A stretch of DNA of 64,000 bases from Phanerodontia chrysosporium (taxonomy: Eukaryota; Basidiomycota; Agaricomycetes; Polyporales; Phanerochaetaceae): NCBI GenBank assembly GCA_001910725.1, contig MJGA01000006.1, positions 744,001-808,000 of the forward strand, in the 5' to 3' direction. The position numbers were made by a program, and so were the translations under genes. Positions 1 to 11,364 of the stretch are shown here, piece by piece (position 1 is the stretch's first letter; every line of letters starts with the position of its first letter). The notes below the pieces were generated by a model. The model was not told the origin of the DNA. It did not search any database and saw only the letters and a list, made by a program, of their open reading frames with translations.

Positions 1-130
1 TGAGATGCGATGAGATTGAAGCTGGGGAGGCACCCCCAGCCCTCAGGGTTTATATACATGTGCACCAGGTCCCCAGGGACCGGTGTTCAGGGTCCTAGCT
101 ATCTAATACCTACTACGCTATTGGCTAGTG

Positions 131-300
131 CCCTACAGGCATTCCTACATTCTCCTACACGTTCCTAAATGTTCCTACGATGTCCCAGAAACCTCCAGAA
201 CGTTCCAGCACTGTCCGGACCTGTCCAGAGACCTCTAGGGCTTTCTAGTCCATTCCGGAGTGTCTCGGCGCTTCCAGACCCTTGCCTGCTTCTAGACCTT
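131..300. repeat. 10-bp periodic degenerate tandem repeat
   Basis: From about 131 to 300 the sequence falls into consecutive 10-base blocks that nearly all carry a core like TTCC, TCCT or GTCC at the same place, followed by A, C or G. Around seventeen blocks can be aligned without gaps. The units are degenerate, so this is an old or diverged minisatellite rather than a clean array. No gene is visible within it; the short ORFs on either strand come from the periodicity. Confidence 0.6.
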
Positions 301-324
301 CGACCATGTGACCCTGGGATACCG

Positions 325-359
325 CACGTGTGCGCATCACGTGACCGCCGTATCACGTG
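325..359. promoter_or_regulatory. Cluster of three CACGTG (E-box) palindromes
   Basis: CACGTG occurs at 325-330, 338-343 and 354-359; the last two sit within the longer palindrome TCACGTGA and are followed by CC. CACGTG is the known core for fungal bHLH factors of the Cbf1/Pho4 type. The cluster directly follows the 10-bp repeat. I cannot name a target gene, since the nearest coding sequence is the transposon-type gene whose 3' end faces this side. Confidence 0.4.
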
Positions 360-701
360 ACCAGCCCCGAGCCTAGGGCTGTCACTCCAGCGCTTCTGCA
401 TGTCACAGTTCGGAGTAATCGCTTCTGTCACCTGCTGCCCCTAACCCTAAGGGTTAAGACGAAAAACTGTGACATGCGGTCGAAGGCTATCGGAGCGGTG
501 AACAAGGCGAAGGTTGCGCCGCAAAACATGATCATGGCAAAGGTAAGTCATGTTTTCGATGCCGGACGCAAACGACCACTGAAGAGCGTTCCATTCACGA
601 TGTGTTCCCTCGACTCGACTGCCATCACATGCGATATCTTGACGAGTTCGCTCCAGGCAGCCTTTCGTGACATGTTTGAGCTGCTCCGCATGCGCCTGGG
701 G

Positions 702-2657
702 TCAAGAACACATGAATAGATGTATAACAGCGTCAATGAGTAGCATCACCTTTGGTGCAGCTGCCGACCATACACCTCCTCGAGCTGACCATTTGTCGTA
801 GGCGGTTTGAAGCATTTCGGCCTGGGTCGTGCAGTTGCGATACTTTGCAGGTGCGTCCTTCGACGCGCGCTGTTCTAGGATGCAATCAACGATCTCTCGT
901 CCAACGTCCTTGTAGTGGGGATTTCGGACGCCGTTGAGTACAGCAGCAAGGTATCTGTGGGCCAAGATTTGTCGCTGTACAGCAGATTGATATATGGTTG
1001 ACGAACCTTTTCTTGAAGTGATACACATCTAGTTTTACCTCCATGGATGGTGCTGCACGTTGTACAGCCGATCGCACGCTACAGCACATGTCGCTGATGG
1101 ATGTTTCGGGGTCCGGGACACCAAGCTGCCGGCATCGACGAACTAGTCCTTCGAGCATCTCTGAGACCTCGGCACCAGCTTGCGACTGGCAAAAGCGCTG
1201 TATAACGAAGTAGAAGTGTGAGTTTGCATACACTTTCTGAGGCAAGTCAAGTGTACACACCCAGGTAATGATCTCGTTCTCTTCATTGATCGCGCTGAGC
1301 AGCCCTCCTTTCATTGGGGCTATGCGGCTGCCCCTCTTGTCGACCACGACAGTAGCTTTCTTGGTGAGCTTGAAGGTGGCGTCCATAGAAAGGCAGATGA
1401 CAGGCAGGGTGCGAAGGTACTGTTCAGACTCGGCTTGACGAGTGCGAGTGGTGAACTCGGCATACAAGTCCGTGATGAGGTCATCTGAGATGACGTCGAG
1501 GCCATATCCGTCCGGAGCGTATGGGTCAGAGAATGGTCGGGGAAATACGCTGTGTAGGACCTGAGCATTTGAGTTGATGCGCACGTCGAGATGGCGGTAG
1601 TACTCGAGCTTCGTCCTATGGTACTCTAAGAGATGTAGCTCTGCCAAAACGATGTCAGCTCGGAATAGAAAACTGGACATGAGGACACATACGCCTGATA
1701 TGTTCAGCTAGTCCGGCAGCGGTGGAGGATGGTCGAAGTTGAACGACCAGGTTGTAAAGATTCCGCGTCACCGCGCTCCGCTTAAAGAAGTGAGGTACCT
1801 CGCCTATTTTTTGATCAGTCAGTCACTGATACTCCTAGCCTAAATGCTTGCTACATACGAGGGATTCCCCAGTAGTGAGTGTTCTCCCAGAACTCGGGGC
1901 TCGTTGTCGCAAAGCAGTACTGAACACGGCCTCGGCGCTCGCCCTTCGACTGCTCTTCGCACGCCTTGCACCTCATTTGGTAACCAAGCGCGGTCTCTTC
2001 CTGGCTCACACCATGCACCTCGCGATGACCGTGTGCGGTCCAGCCATCCCAGGCAATCATCTTCGACTTGCATACTGGACACTGCGCGAGCTCAGGGAAA
2101 TAGAACGGGTGAACAATTGTGAGTGGCTTGATGTAATAGTCGCCGAGTTTGACGTCGGAGCCTTCTCCCCGTCGTCGGCGAGTGTGCAGATGCCTTGGAG
2201 GAGTGAAGCGTGGCCCAAAGATGGGTATGCGGGGGCTTAGGATGGACTGACCACCTGACTTCACGATAGACTTTGCATTCCCATGGACGCGGACCTCTTT
2301 CCAGAGGTAGTTGACATATTCAGCAATACTCGCAGCCCACTCCAATTGCGGCTGTGACATCGACTGGTGCGCTTTCTCTCTGTAGTCCTTCCATGCGCTA
2401 ATACGTTCTGCAACCTAGCGCGATGACAAGTAGTGGTAGTAAGTTCCAGTATCTGTGCGTATATCGATATAGTTACTCACGCTACACTTCCAAGACTTCT
2501 CCCACTTCGCCCGCTCGTTGAACAGCTGAGCTTCGCGCAGGATGGCAAGAATGACTGCAGGCTCGAAGACAGACATGATGAAAGACAAGAGGGTTGGATG
2601 ATGACGCGGAACGATAGCGGCGTCGAACAGGGAGCTGCGGTATTCATACGGTGAGCG
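702..2657 (-). pseudogene. Broken DUF6729-type transposon gene
   Basis: Minus-strand pieces read in order from about 2657 down to 702. The first (2415-2657) ends at a GTGAGT donor. The second (1851-2360) holds a zinc-ribbon-like part with CPVC and, later, CKAC, plus the phrase GHREVHG, typical of the fungal DUF6729 region. The third (about 1000-1680) has the motif SMDATFKLTKK and a DVYHF motif, typical of an RNase H-like transposase-type domain. The fourth (702-1028) continues with RNPHYKDVGREIVDCIL in another frame, so at least one frameshift lies near 1020. No terminal inverted repeats or target-site duplication were found. The domain name is from memory of the family and the mobility is inferred. 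It is probably a dead or wrongly sequenced copy. Confidence 0.6.
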
Positions 2658-2659
2658 CA

Positions 2660-3096
2660 TTTGCTTCCGCCGCCACTCTCCACACTGAAACGTCTTGGCT
2701 GCTAGACTTCGGCAAGCCGTCCGGCTCTTCTCGCAGCAAGACTGGCCCCCTCCAGACGTCGGCTTGCAGTTCCGTCACTCAGAGAGCCCGCCCGCCGCGC
2801 ACCTCGTGCCTTGCAGCACGAAATAGCTCACCGTGCGTATTCTCCCATTGGCTAGGTGCAACGGGCCCTACCCATACTTCACGTACCGTCACATCCGATC
2901 GCTGCAACCGTGTAAGTGGTCCCGGTTGTGAGGGCGGGTTGAGATATCCTCATTATATTACGCTACTAATACATGGAACTCAATAAGTCTTCGAATCTTT
3001 CACAATAGATCGATATCTGCATGCAACAGGGCAGGGATACAAGCTATAGAAGTGAATTCATACGCCTTGTATAGCAGGATAATGTACATACATTTA
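2660..3096. other. Intergenic, no gene seen
   Basis: This stretch lies between the 5' end of the transposon-type gene and the stop of the next minus-strand gene. It has only short overlapping ORFs with arginine- or serine-rich translations and no recognisable motif. Confidence 0.5.
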
Positions 3097-3857
3097 TCAT
3101 ACTTCTTGAATGGATATGACCTTGGCCTCGACATGAGGAGTGAAGAGGCTGTCAAGGTCAATTCCTAAGATGTTCTGAGTGAACCCATAGTATATTGGCT
3201 GTCTGTATTCCAGGTGAAAGGCGATGCGGACGGGCTTATCGTAAGGAATGTCTTCAGCATCGAGAATACGCCATTCACAACCATTTGCGTCGGCAAACGG
3301 AAAGCCACGGCCACGCTGTCAAGCAGCTAATCAGGGTCGTAGAAACAGAGCAACCGCTTGACGCCACATACCGACGAACCGTGAAATCGTACCATGGGCG
3401 GCTCACTCGCAGCTTGATCATCGGAGAGCAAGCGTGACATGTCCAGAGGCCGCCCCGCGCGGTTGCTGATCCTCTGCAAGATGTTGATTGAGCGGTGCCA
3501 TTCGGCAATGGCAGGGAAGTTGTTGCGCTTCGTGAGCCAAAAGTTGAAGCGCGTGGTTGTTGTCGCGGACGGCACTTGCTCCGCCCATAGACTTGAATAT
3601 CGTCCGCATCTCACCGAGACCCCCTCCCTGCAAACCTCACCCATCAGATAAAGTATGAGGGGCATGCGCTTTAGTACTAGAGCTGGTTCAACAGATAGGG
3701 GCGGGTTGAGCTCGATGATGCAGCGGTAGATATGCTTTGCATGTTCGTCGGGCTTAAACGAGATGGTGCTGAGGGAATGGAACGTCAGAGCATCGAGAGA
3801 GAAGACTATAGCGTCCCAAACAGGGACGTCGACAGCGGGGGCAGCATTGTACGCCAT
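3097..3857 (-). CDS. Unrecognised protein, 234 aa, two exons
   Basis: I do not recognise this family. Exon 1 runs 3857-3372 and ends at a GTATGT donor. Exon 2 runs 3315-3097, after a GACAG acceptor, and ends in TGA; both exons are whole-codon and the frame is exact. The start chosen is the ATG at 3857 (MAYNAAPAVDVPVWD). An in-frame ATG at 3926 would add 23 residues. The protein has no signal peptide or membrane segment. It is a mixed soluble sequence with the phrase FNFWLTKRNNFPAIAEWHR in the middle and IPYDKPVRIAFHLEYRQP near the end. The clean intron and balanced composition support a real gene; the function is unknown. It sits alone between the transposon-type gene and a gene-poor stretch. 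Confidence 0.65.
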
Positions 3858-3929
3858 GATGGACGTTGTCTTTAACCCGAAACCTTCGCACTCGCTGTCT
3901 GCTAACGCACTTAGCGGCGGAAGCAAACA

Positions 3930-6720
3930 GAGGTCCCGCTACCTGCAGCACGCCAGATACACCGCACTACCTCGTGAATTGATACATAGAATATACTTTA
4001 CAACACCGATATGCAATGTACTTACACGGCGCACGCTCAATTGGAACGGGACAGAGGCAAAGGGTGGAGGCGGGACCGTAACGAGCAGGAACGAAGGCAT
4101 ACATCGGCGTGGATACACAGCGACGCACACATCGCTGGCTCGGTTGTGAAGCGTCGAAAGCAAGATTCATGGGCCGATACAGATCCGCGATGGTCTGTTG
4201 CGGATCTGTGGGTGCTCTTCACATCGGCGATGATGAAGGCGCACCCGCGCGGGCGACGGTCTCTCGGAAAACCCTGGGCGACGGGGCGGCGGACATCGCT
4301 TAGCGCCCTGACAGGTCATTTTTCGCGGCCTCCGGCGGATCGCCCTGGGAATGACCCATTTCTCCTGAACCGGCCGCGCAAAAAGCCACAGGTGAACGTG
4401 CGAAAAAGCGCTGTGCACCGGTGTCTGTACCTAGGTTTCCGGGTGAAAGTGGGGAGTTGAAAATCCCCTCGTAAATGTTACGTTTCAACAGATGTTTCCA
4501 CCGCTCGCCTGATAGCAGGATATTCGAGTGAAAGTGCAGATCAGTCAAAATTTACCACTAAAGTTGTCGAATGCATGCAGACACAGTGAGATATGTAGAC
4601 TACACGATGATATATTGATTCACATTCAATTACAGCAGTTGTAGATTACACGGCGGTTCCAGAAACGATTGCTATCAGTTTGAGACAGGCGGGGTAAAGC
4701 CTTCAGAAATGTCGACAGGGAGGATGGGCATGTGCTCAGTCTTCAAAGAGGCAGACCATATCGCAGATAGCAAGCCCTAGCTGCATAGCATCAGTCAGCT
4801 TGTGTCTACTCTAAGAGGGCATATAAACACGACGTACACAGGAACCTAGGATCCATTGTCTGACCCCTGCCTGCCCGTGTGCCTTGGTGCACTCCCAAAG
4901 GGCAAATGTACATACCATCAGTGTGACTGCCTATTACAGCTGAGCGGACAGCGTAGGAGTGCGAGATCTAATCACAGCTGAGGATGGTGAACATAACTCT
5001 GCACAAGTCATACATAGACGCACTACCTTGCATTCTGTGACATATGTGAAGCATCCCAGAAACGGCGTAGTTTTCGAGCAGACCTAAGGACTAGCAGGGG
5101 CTTACCAAGGTTGACAGTAGAGCCGGCAGATGTAGGTGCAGACATCCAGTTGAGCCTGAGATGAACGAAGTAGGGGACGTCTAAGCTCTCAGGGGCGCCG
5201 TTCGCGTGGGCAGCCAGCAGATGAGGAGGTAGTCGCCTTTCCGCCAAGCAGAGAGCGCAGACAAGTCGCACGAGACCACAGCAGCTTGAGGCGCACTTGA
5301 GGCAACAAAGGACAACCGAGGGAGGCCGCATGCAAGACGTAGTGAGGGTGCGAGAGCAAGATGCAAGTCTCCCAGGCGGACGCGTACGCGTCGACGTCAC
5401 TGTCGCCAACGCGTAACTTTCCCCAGAGGTGTCGAGCGGCGGAGTTTCGCTCGAAACTGAGTCTATAATAGCTATCTTACTATCTTCGGAAGGGTCTATC
5501 GAAATTACAGCTTTGACCTATTTTCGCCATTTCTAGCCTGTTCTCCGGGCGGATTTGCAAAAGTCACCAGACAGTCGCGCGAAATTTCGGGGTTCTGAAC
5601 CCTGCAGTGCCACTGGCAAGCAACTCCCACCTCGACTACTCCTCGAGCCCGGAGGACGGCCTTGCAGCTCGCGGACAAAGACGTCCAGTTGCACACGACA
5701 GCGGCTGAAAAACCTCTTTTACGGCTATCCCATCGGACTTGACAGTTGCCAGTGCTTGCGCCAAGATGTCCCCTCTGCGAGTCTTAGCTTTCAATGATGC
5801 GTGGCGGAACGAGCGGTGTAAAACTTGGTGTGCGTGTTCTCTGGCTTGTCGTGACTCTCTATCGTGCACACCATGGCTTGGCAGCTTTGTCCCATGCTCG
5901 CCATTAGCGCCCTCACCCGTCCTTAAGAGGCTCGGCATGGCAGACCGCCATCGATTGAATCTATAGGTCACGCCCAAGGATTCCCGACCCACGAAACAGT
6001 GACAACGGCGTAGGAAACGGCGTTGCTGTTTATTCTTCATTCACATTGCCCAAGACAAGCCTTATGATTCGCAACAACGCGCGTCGGCATCGGGTTGCGC
6101 CGGTGGTATTCACGCTTCGGCACTGCGGGCCCGCGCACATGCTCTTTAGAGTGCATCTCGAGCGCCACGTCAAGCAGCATGACCATGCGCCCATCGCACG
6201 GGGAGCACGGTGCGCGGCGTGGCGCGCAGCGCTCGAGGCTGCCACTTCGAGCGGCACGCGTCCGTCTGCTGCACGACCGCGCACACGGGCACCGCTCACG
6301 CGCCCTGGTTTCCCGTTCGGTGGCAGCGACGCTCAGCCTGCGCCGCTTGGGTCGCCTCCGTTTCCGGGTGATGCATTCTAGGAAGCCCATCACCGCTGTC
6401 AGCTGGTGCGCGCCGCCCTTGCTCATCGATCACCAGTCGCTGACCGTGTTCCTCCTCTGCAGCAGAACAGGCGTCGCGCGGACCTTGGCGAGCTCATGTG
6501 TCGTCGCGTAAACACCGCTGCTCGACGTATACGCGGGACGGCTCCCGAGCTGCTGTCATTTACTGTCGTCCCCGATCGATTATCAGGTGCTTGGACTGTC
6601 CTTCTTTCTTTTTTCTACCGACCGAAGATCTTTGTTTTTCTCCACATAAATATCCTGGAGAGGTAGCATGTTCTGGCAGGATCTCAACTCCTTCATCGTT
6701 TTGCAACGCTCATCTAAACC
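3930..6720. other. Gene-poor stretch with possible coding remnants
   Basis: No gene can be modelled with confidence over about 2.8 kb. Between roughly 5130 and 5420 on the minus strand, protein-like phrases such as DVDAYASAWETCILL and SALSAWRKGDYLLICWLP occur in different frames. This could be a small frameshifted gene or a remnant. The part at 6050-6400 is very GC-rich, and its long ORFs on both strands are arginine- and alanine-rich shadows. Confidence 0.4.
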
Positions 6721-8092
6721 ATGAAGCTCACGTACATGGCATCCGTCGCCACATTCGCCTCCTTGGCAGGCGCACGGACTTTCACCGTTAAAAACAACTG
6801 CGCGTTCACTGTGTGGTGAGTATATGCGCCATGTCAACGTTCACCGAGCTCATGCGCGACTGCAGGCCAGCCGTAAATGCTTTCCACTATCTCAACTTAG
6901 ACGAAGATCCCTGACCGCCCGTGCAGATCTTCACCGACCTGAACGTCGGAAGCGCTGTGCCCAGCCACGCTACGGGGTATACCGTTCGCAGTCGCCGAGC
7001 GCACTCGTGAGCTAACGCATAATCACCCTCAGATGGGAAGCTCCCCCGCACACGTCCGTCAGCTTCTTCGTGCCCGACAAGTGGCAGGCGGGCCGCATCT
7101 GGGTATGCTGGCAGAGTTTCCCCGCGGATCCTCTCCTGACCCTGTACGTGCAGGGCCGTCGCGAGTGCGACTTTAGCAACCCGGACCCGGCGAAGCAGTG
7201 CGTCACCGGCGGGTGCAGCGGAGGGCTCATTTGCGATCCGCACATTGGCATCGTACGTGCACCCTCCTCGCAGGCGCCCACTGGCAGGAGGAGCTGACTA
7301 CGGGTGCTGCTTAGGGCGCGACGCCCGCGACCGTGGCGGAGTTCACGCTCCGCGCGGGCGACAAGGTCGACTACTACGACGGTGCGTGTGCGCCGCAGCG
7401 GCGGCGTGGGGCTGGTGCGCCCGGGCTGACCGCACGCGCGCAGTGTCCCTCGTCGACGGCTACAACCTGCCCGTGCAGATCGACAACGACAAGGGGTGCC
7501 ACGTCGCGAGCTGCCCCGTGGACCTCGCCGCGAGCTGTACGTCACGCCGCCACACGTCTCCGTCGTGGCCCCCACGCTCACGCATGTGCCCCCCGCACCG
7601 CACAGGCCCCGAGCCGCTGCGCGGCCCCCTCGACCCGCGCGGGCTGAACCTCGGCTGCAAGAGCGCGTGCGCCGCGAACGTCGACGGGCACCCGAGTACG
7701 TGTCCGTCGCTCCTCCGCTGACAAGCGTCCTGATCAAGCGCGTGATTCCCACCCTTCTTTCCCCCCTCTCGCAGCGGACTCGGGGAACTGCTGCAGCGGC
7801 TCGCACAGCACGCCGGACAAGTGCCCGCCGTCGGGCGTCGCGTACTACTCGTACTTCAGTAAGTGTCGGCGTGCCTACCTTGCGCGCTGTACCAGAGGTG
7901 CTGACGTTCGCCGTCTGTCTGCAGAGGGCCACTGCCCGAACGCGTACGCGTATGCCTACGGTCAGTCGTGCCCGTCCGTGCCCCCCATATCTCTTAGCGC
8001 TGACGGAGGTTGCAGACGAGAGCAGCGGCACGGCGCTCTTTACGTGCGACTCTGACCTCGGGGCCAACTACAAGATCACTTTCTGCCCGTGA
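6721..8092 (+). CDS. Thaumatin-like protein, secreted, 272 aa
   Basis: The gene has ten exons: 6721-6815, 6866-6872, 6927-6976, 7033-7252, 7315-7381, 7444-7536, 7606-7695, 7775-7858, 7925-7960 and 8016-8092. They sum to 819 nt in exact frame. The start MKLTYMASVATFASLAGA is a signal peptide. The mature chain opens with FTVKNNCAFTVWPAIFT, the usual thaumatin N-terminus. It holds many cysteines in the family spacing, an RRECDF element, DYYDVSLVDGYNLPV, and a C-terminus of YKITFCP. Known family members are extracellular and bind or act on beta-1,3-glucans; in basidiomycetes they are linked to cell-wall softening. Exon 2 is only 7 nt long and supplies the end of the W codon plus P and A of this N-terminal motif, so skipping it would destroy the frame. 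Confidence 0.93.
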
Positions 8093-10170
8093 GACCTGTC
8101 AGGTGGCTGCGTTCTGAAGGGCGAGCTCCAGTGATGAATAATATACGATGTAAAATTATGTGGATGGCGGCCGCGAGGCAGCTCGCTACGCGTACTGCGA
8201 TTGGACTCGGAATATTGTGACTGTCCAAGTTCACGCATGGCTTGAAGGACTTGGACGGTATAAACGCTGAGGCCTGAGGTCCGGGCATGTCGGATGCTCG
8301 GTTATGGCGACGCTGCTGAGAATATGTGTATGTCAAGCTTGCATCTACTTTCGTGTGGGGATAACCCCGGGATAGCCTGTAAAGCATGGTGAACGTCTGC
8401 TCTAGGAACGGACGGCAACTCAGTGAGGACTGAAGTTGCACTTGTCCCTCCGAGGACTGCTGGCTGCCCTACGCTTCGCTCGCAACAGAGTTGTGATCTG
8501 CGCGGACGCAGCGTGTGGCCAGACAGGAGGCGGCATCTGCCAGGAGGCGATCGAGGCCGTGGCCCCAGATCCACCGCGGGAATGGCCGAGCGAGGACCAA
8601 GTTCCCGTACAGCGTTCGCCCAGATCTGTGCGGCGCAGGGGCCGGCGTATATACGTAGCTGGCTGAGCGTGCCCCCCGCTGCGTCTTGCTGCCCTCGAGG
8701 CGGCACGCGGACTGCGGCGTGGCGGGCGTGTCTCCCGCCGCTGGCTAGGCTCGTCGGTGCGTCAGTGGTGACGTTGGCGCTTACACCCGCCGCGCCTAAC
8801 GCGGCCTGCAGATGCGTATATGATGATGCACGCCGCCCTGCGAGCAGCCCACAGCCGCCGTGCGAGCCGTCGCCGTCGTCGACGCCTCACGACTCGCTTG
8901 CCCACACCGCTAGTTCGTAGCCCTACACGCTGGCCGTGTTCCCACCACGCCGTCACCAACGTACATACCGGCCCGACGACGAATACAACTCAGACAGCGA
9001 GTTCGACAGCGCGACCAGGACGCCCACCCTGCTTCGTCAGAAGCATCGCTGGCGTACGCGAATCCTCTGTGCGGAATCTCAAGGCCAACCCTCCGTGACC
9101 TGCCACCTCGGTCTCTCCGTAGCCACCTGATCTTTGTCCGTTCCGGCGATAGAACCTCGGGGCCTTTGGATGGCGAGCAGGCAGCACGACAAAGATATTA
9201 TTCCATGTCGCGACAAAGTTGCGCCAGTCCCTGCTGTGTGCACATTGAGTACAGACTAAAAGAGATGATTCACAGCTGGGGGACAGATGACGGTTCCACT
9301 TCGATTCTAGTACTTGCAACGGTGGCTATCGCAGATGGCTGAGGTGAATGCAGCTGGGGCGGAAAGAGCACTTACCGTAGACGTTCCTAAACCACGTAGC
9401 GTTGCGCCTGGGCTGGGGTTGCACACCGAACAGACCGGCACTCAGGACGCGGGAAATGGCCGAGGATAAGACAAAAAATGTGTTTCGCCTTGGGCATCGT
9501 TGGCTGCGAGCGACACGCCGGACAGACGACCACGAATAGTCTATGGTGGTCTGACAGTAGTGCTGTTGGGCGTGTTTGCGATAGAGCCTGTTCGGTCTGT
9601 GGCTTCAGAGTCAGAAAGCGGTGGCCATGTCCTGTACTCGCGGGTGGAGAGAGACAGCTGCAAGGAGCGAGGTCAGGAAAGGCCTTGTGATGGTGGTTCG
9701 TCCTGTCGCGGTTGGTCGGAATATCCCGCCTTTCCTGACGCCGCTTCGCCTCGACGTCCCTCACCTCCTCCCACCCCCTCTTGCATTTTCTTCACCTCGC
9801 TGGGCTTTCCTAAGCTCCCAATGCGCTCTGAACCGCGGTGCCAGCCTGTTCGTCCATCCAGACTTCTCCGGCACCACGGCGAACTCCCAGTGCACGCGCA
9901 AGGCCCCAAAGTCTGCGCCCTGGAAGGTAGATGAACACAAGACCGCGTCATGGCGTACCAGAACTGCACCTAGGCCCGCCCGCTCATGTGTTCGAGGCTC
10001 GGGACGACGATAGACTCCACCATTCCGTTACGCAGGTGTGGCACACAGCTGCCCCTTTCAGCCCGCCATTGCACCGTGCGTGCCCCGGATTCGCCGAACG
10101 AAACAACCGTTCTCGCTCTTCTTCCTCGTCTTCAAACACTCTTGCCCCAGAAAGCTGAAGGTTGCAGGCC
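8093..10170. other. Intergenic, no gene seen
   Basis: About 2 kb between the thaumatin-like gene and the F-box-like gene. Only low-complexity, arginine-rich ORFs are present, in GC-rich sequence (8420-9100). Nothing with a motif or splice structure was found. Confidence 0.5.
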
Positions 10171-11364
10171 ATGGAGCGTCGGCCCTATCCTCCAGAGCTG
10201 GTGGGCGAGGTGATGGCGCGCGTCTGCGACGAGGCAGACGGGGGAGTCTTGACTCTGAGGGCCATGTCCCTCGTATGTCGTCTGTGGGGCTCAATCAGCC
10301 GCTCCTATGTCTTCCGCAAAGTTACCCTGACCTCGCAGAGCAGCCTCGAGATGCTTGCCGCCTTCCTGCGCTCCCGCCGAGACATCACCCCCTGCATCCG
10401 CATCCTCGTCGTCCACCCGGATCCCGACCTGCACTTCCTCTCGAGCGCCTGGGTCGCCGCCGTCCCGCGCACCCTCGCCCCGCTGCTCCCGGCCTTGCGT
10501 GCCCTCGAGCTCGTCGAGATACAGGAAGCGCACACGCAGCTCGACGGGCGCTTCGCTGCCGCCCTCGCGGGCTTTGCGGCGGTCGAGAGCCTCACGGTGG
10601 ACCGCTGCTTCGTGCATGCACGCGCGCTGCACGCCATGCTCTCTGCGCTGCCCGCGCTGCGGCGCGCGGCGCTCGTGTCGTGGTCGTCCGGCGGCGCGGA
10701 CGACGGCGCCCCGCCGCCCCCGCGCGCCGCCCGCGCCTCGAGCGCCTTGAGGTCCGCCTCGCGTCCACGTACCGCGAAGACACGGCGGGCATCCTGCCGT
10801 GGCTCGGGACGACGGAGACCGCGGAGAGCATCCGCTCGCTCAGCATCACCGTGCGCTCGTACGACTCGGGCCGCGTCGGCCGCTTCATCCAGGCCGTCGG
10901 CGCGCGGATCGAGCACCTCGGGCTCGAGCTCCAGGTCTTCTTCGGCCTGCCGATGGAGAAGGACTGTAAGTCTTTACGCCGTCTGTGTCAAGGTTTACTG
11001 ACAGGCGCCCGGGCCGCCAGCGATGAAGAAGAACATCAACATCGCAGACTGCCAGAGGCTGCGGTCCTTCGCCGTCCACGACCATGACATACTCTCAGTG
11101 GCTGTTCTTGGATTCATCGATGAGCTGAACTCGGATCACTTGGAGACGATTACGCTTACTTTCGCCACAAGCGCTTCCTCGCCCGAGACGCTGCCCGACC
11201 TGTCTCCCCTAGATGCAAGCCTCAGCAGGGCGTCCTCGAAGGCTTTGAAAGCCATAGAAGTGCGCTACCAAGGGCATCTTGACGTAGCCATTGCAAGGGA
11301 TATGATTGAGGGTGCTCTCCCCAAAGTGTTTTCGAGAGGTATCCTCGTCGTAGTTCGCGCCTAG
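10171..11364 (+). CDS. F-box-like protein, about 356 aa
   Basis: The N-terminus, MERRPYPPELVGEVMARV followed by LRAMSLVCRLWGSISRSYVFRKVTL, is the fungal F-box-like pattern. These proteins typically recruit substrates to SCF ubiquitin ligases; a leucine-rich repeat-like middle follows (LRALELVEIQEAH, ESLTVDRC). Exon 1 is open to about 10740, but the good frame changes between 10670 and 10745. A 68-nt intron at 10675-10742 (weak donor GTGTCG, acceptor CTCGAG) restores it exactly; alternatively one base is missing in this GC-rich tract. The next exon ends at 10965 (donor GTAAGT) and the last runs 11021-11364. The class is fairly sure, the junction at 10.7 kb is not. Confidence 0.7.

Noticed and set aside
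437..460. Telomere-like CCCTAACCCTAAGGG at the left end
   Set aside because: Only two units, followed by an inverted copy; too short to indicate a chromosome end or fusion.
7012..8067. 351-codon minus-strand ORF opposite the thaumatin-like gene
   Set aside because: It is an arginine-rich shadow of GC-rich coding sequence; the plus strand has ten phased exons and a full family match.
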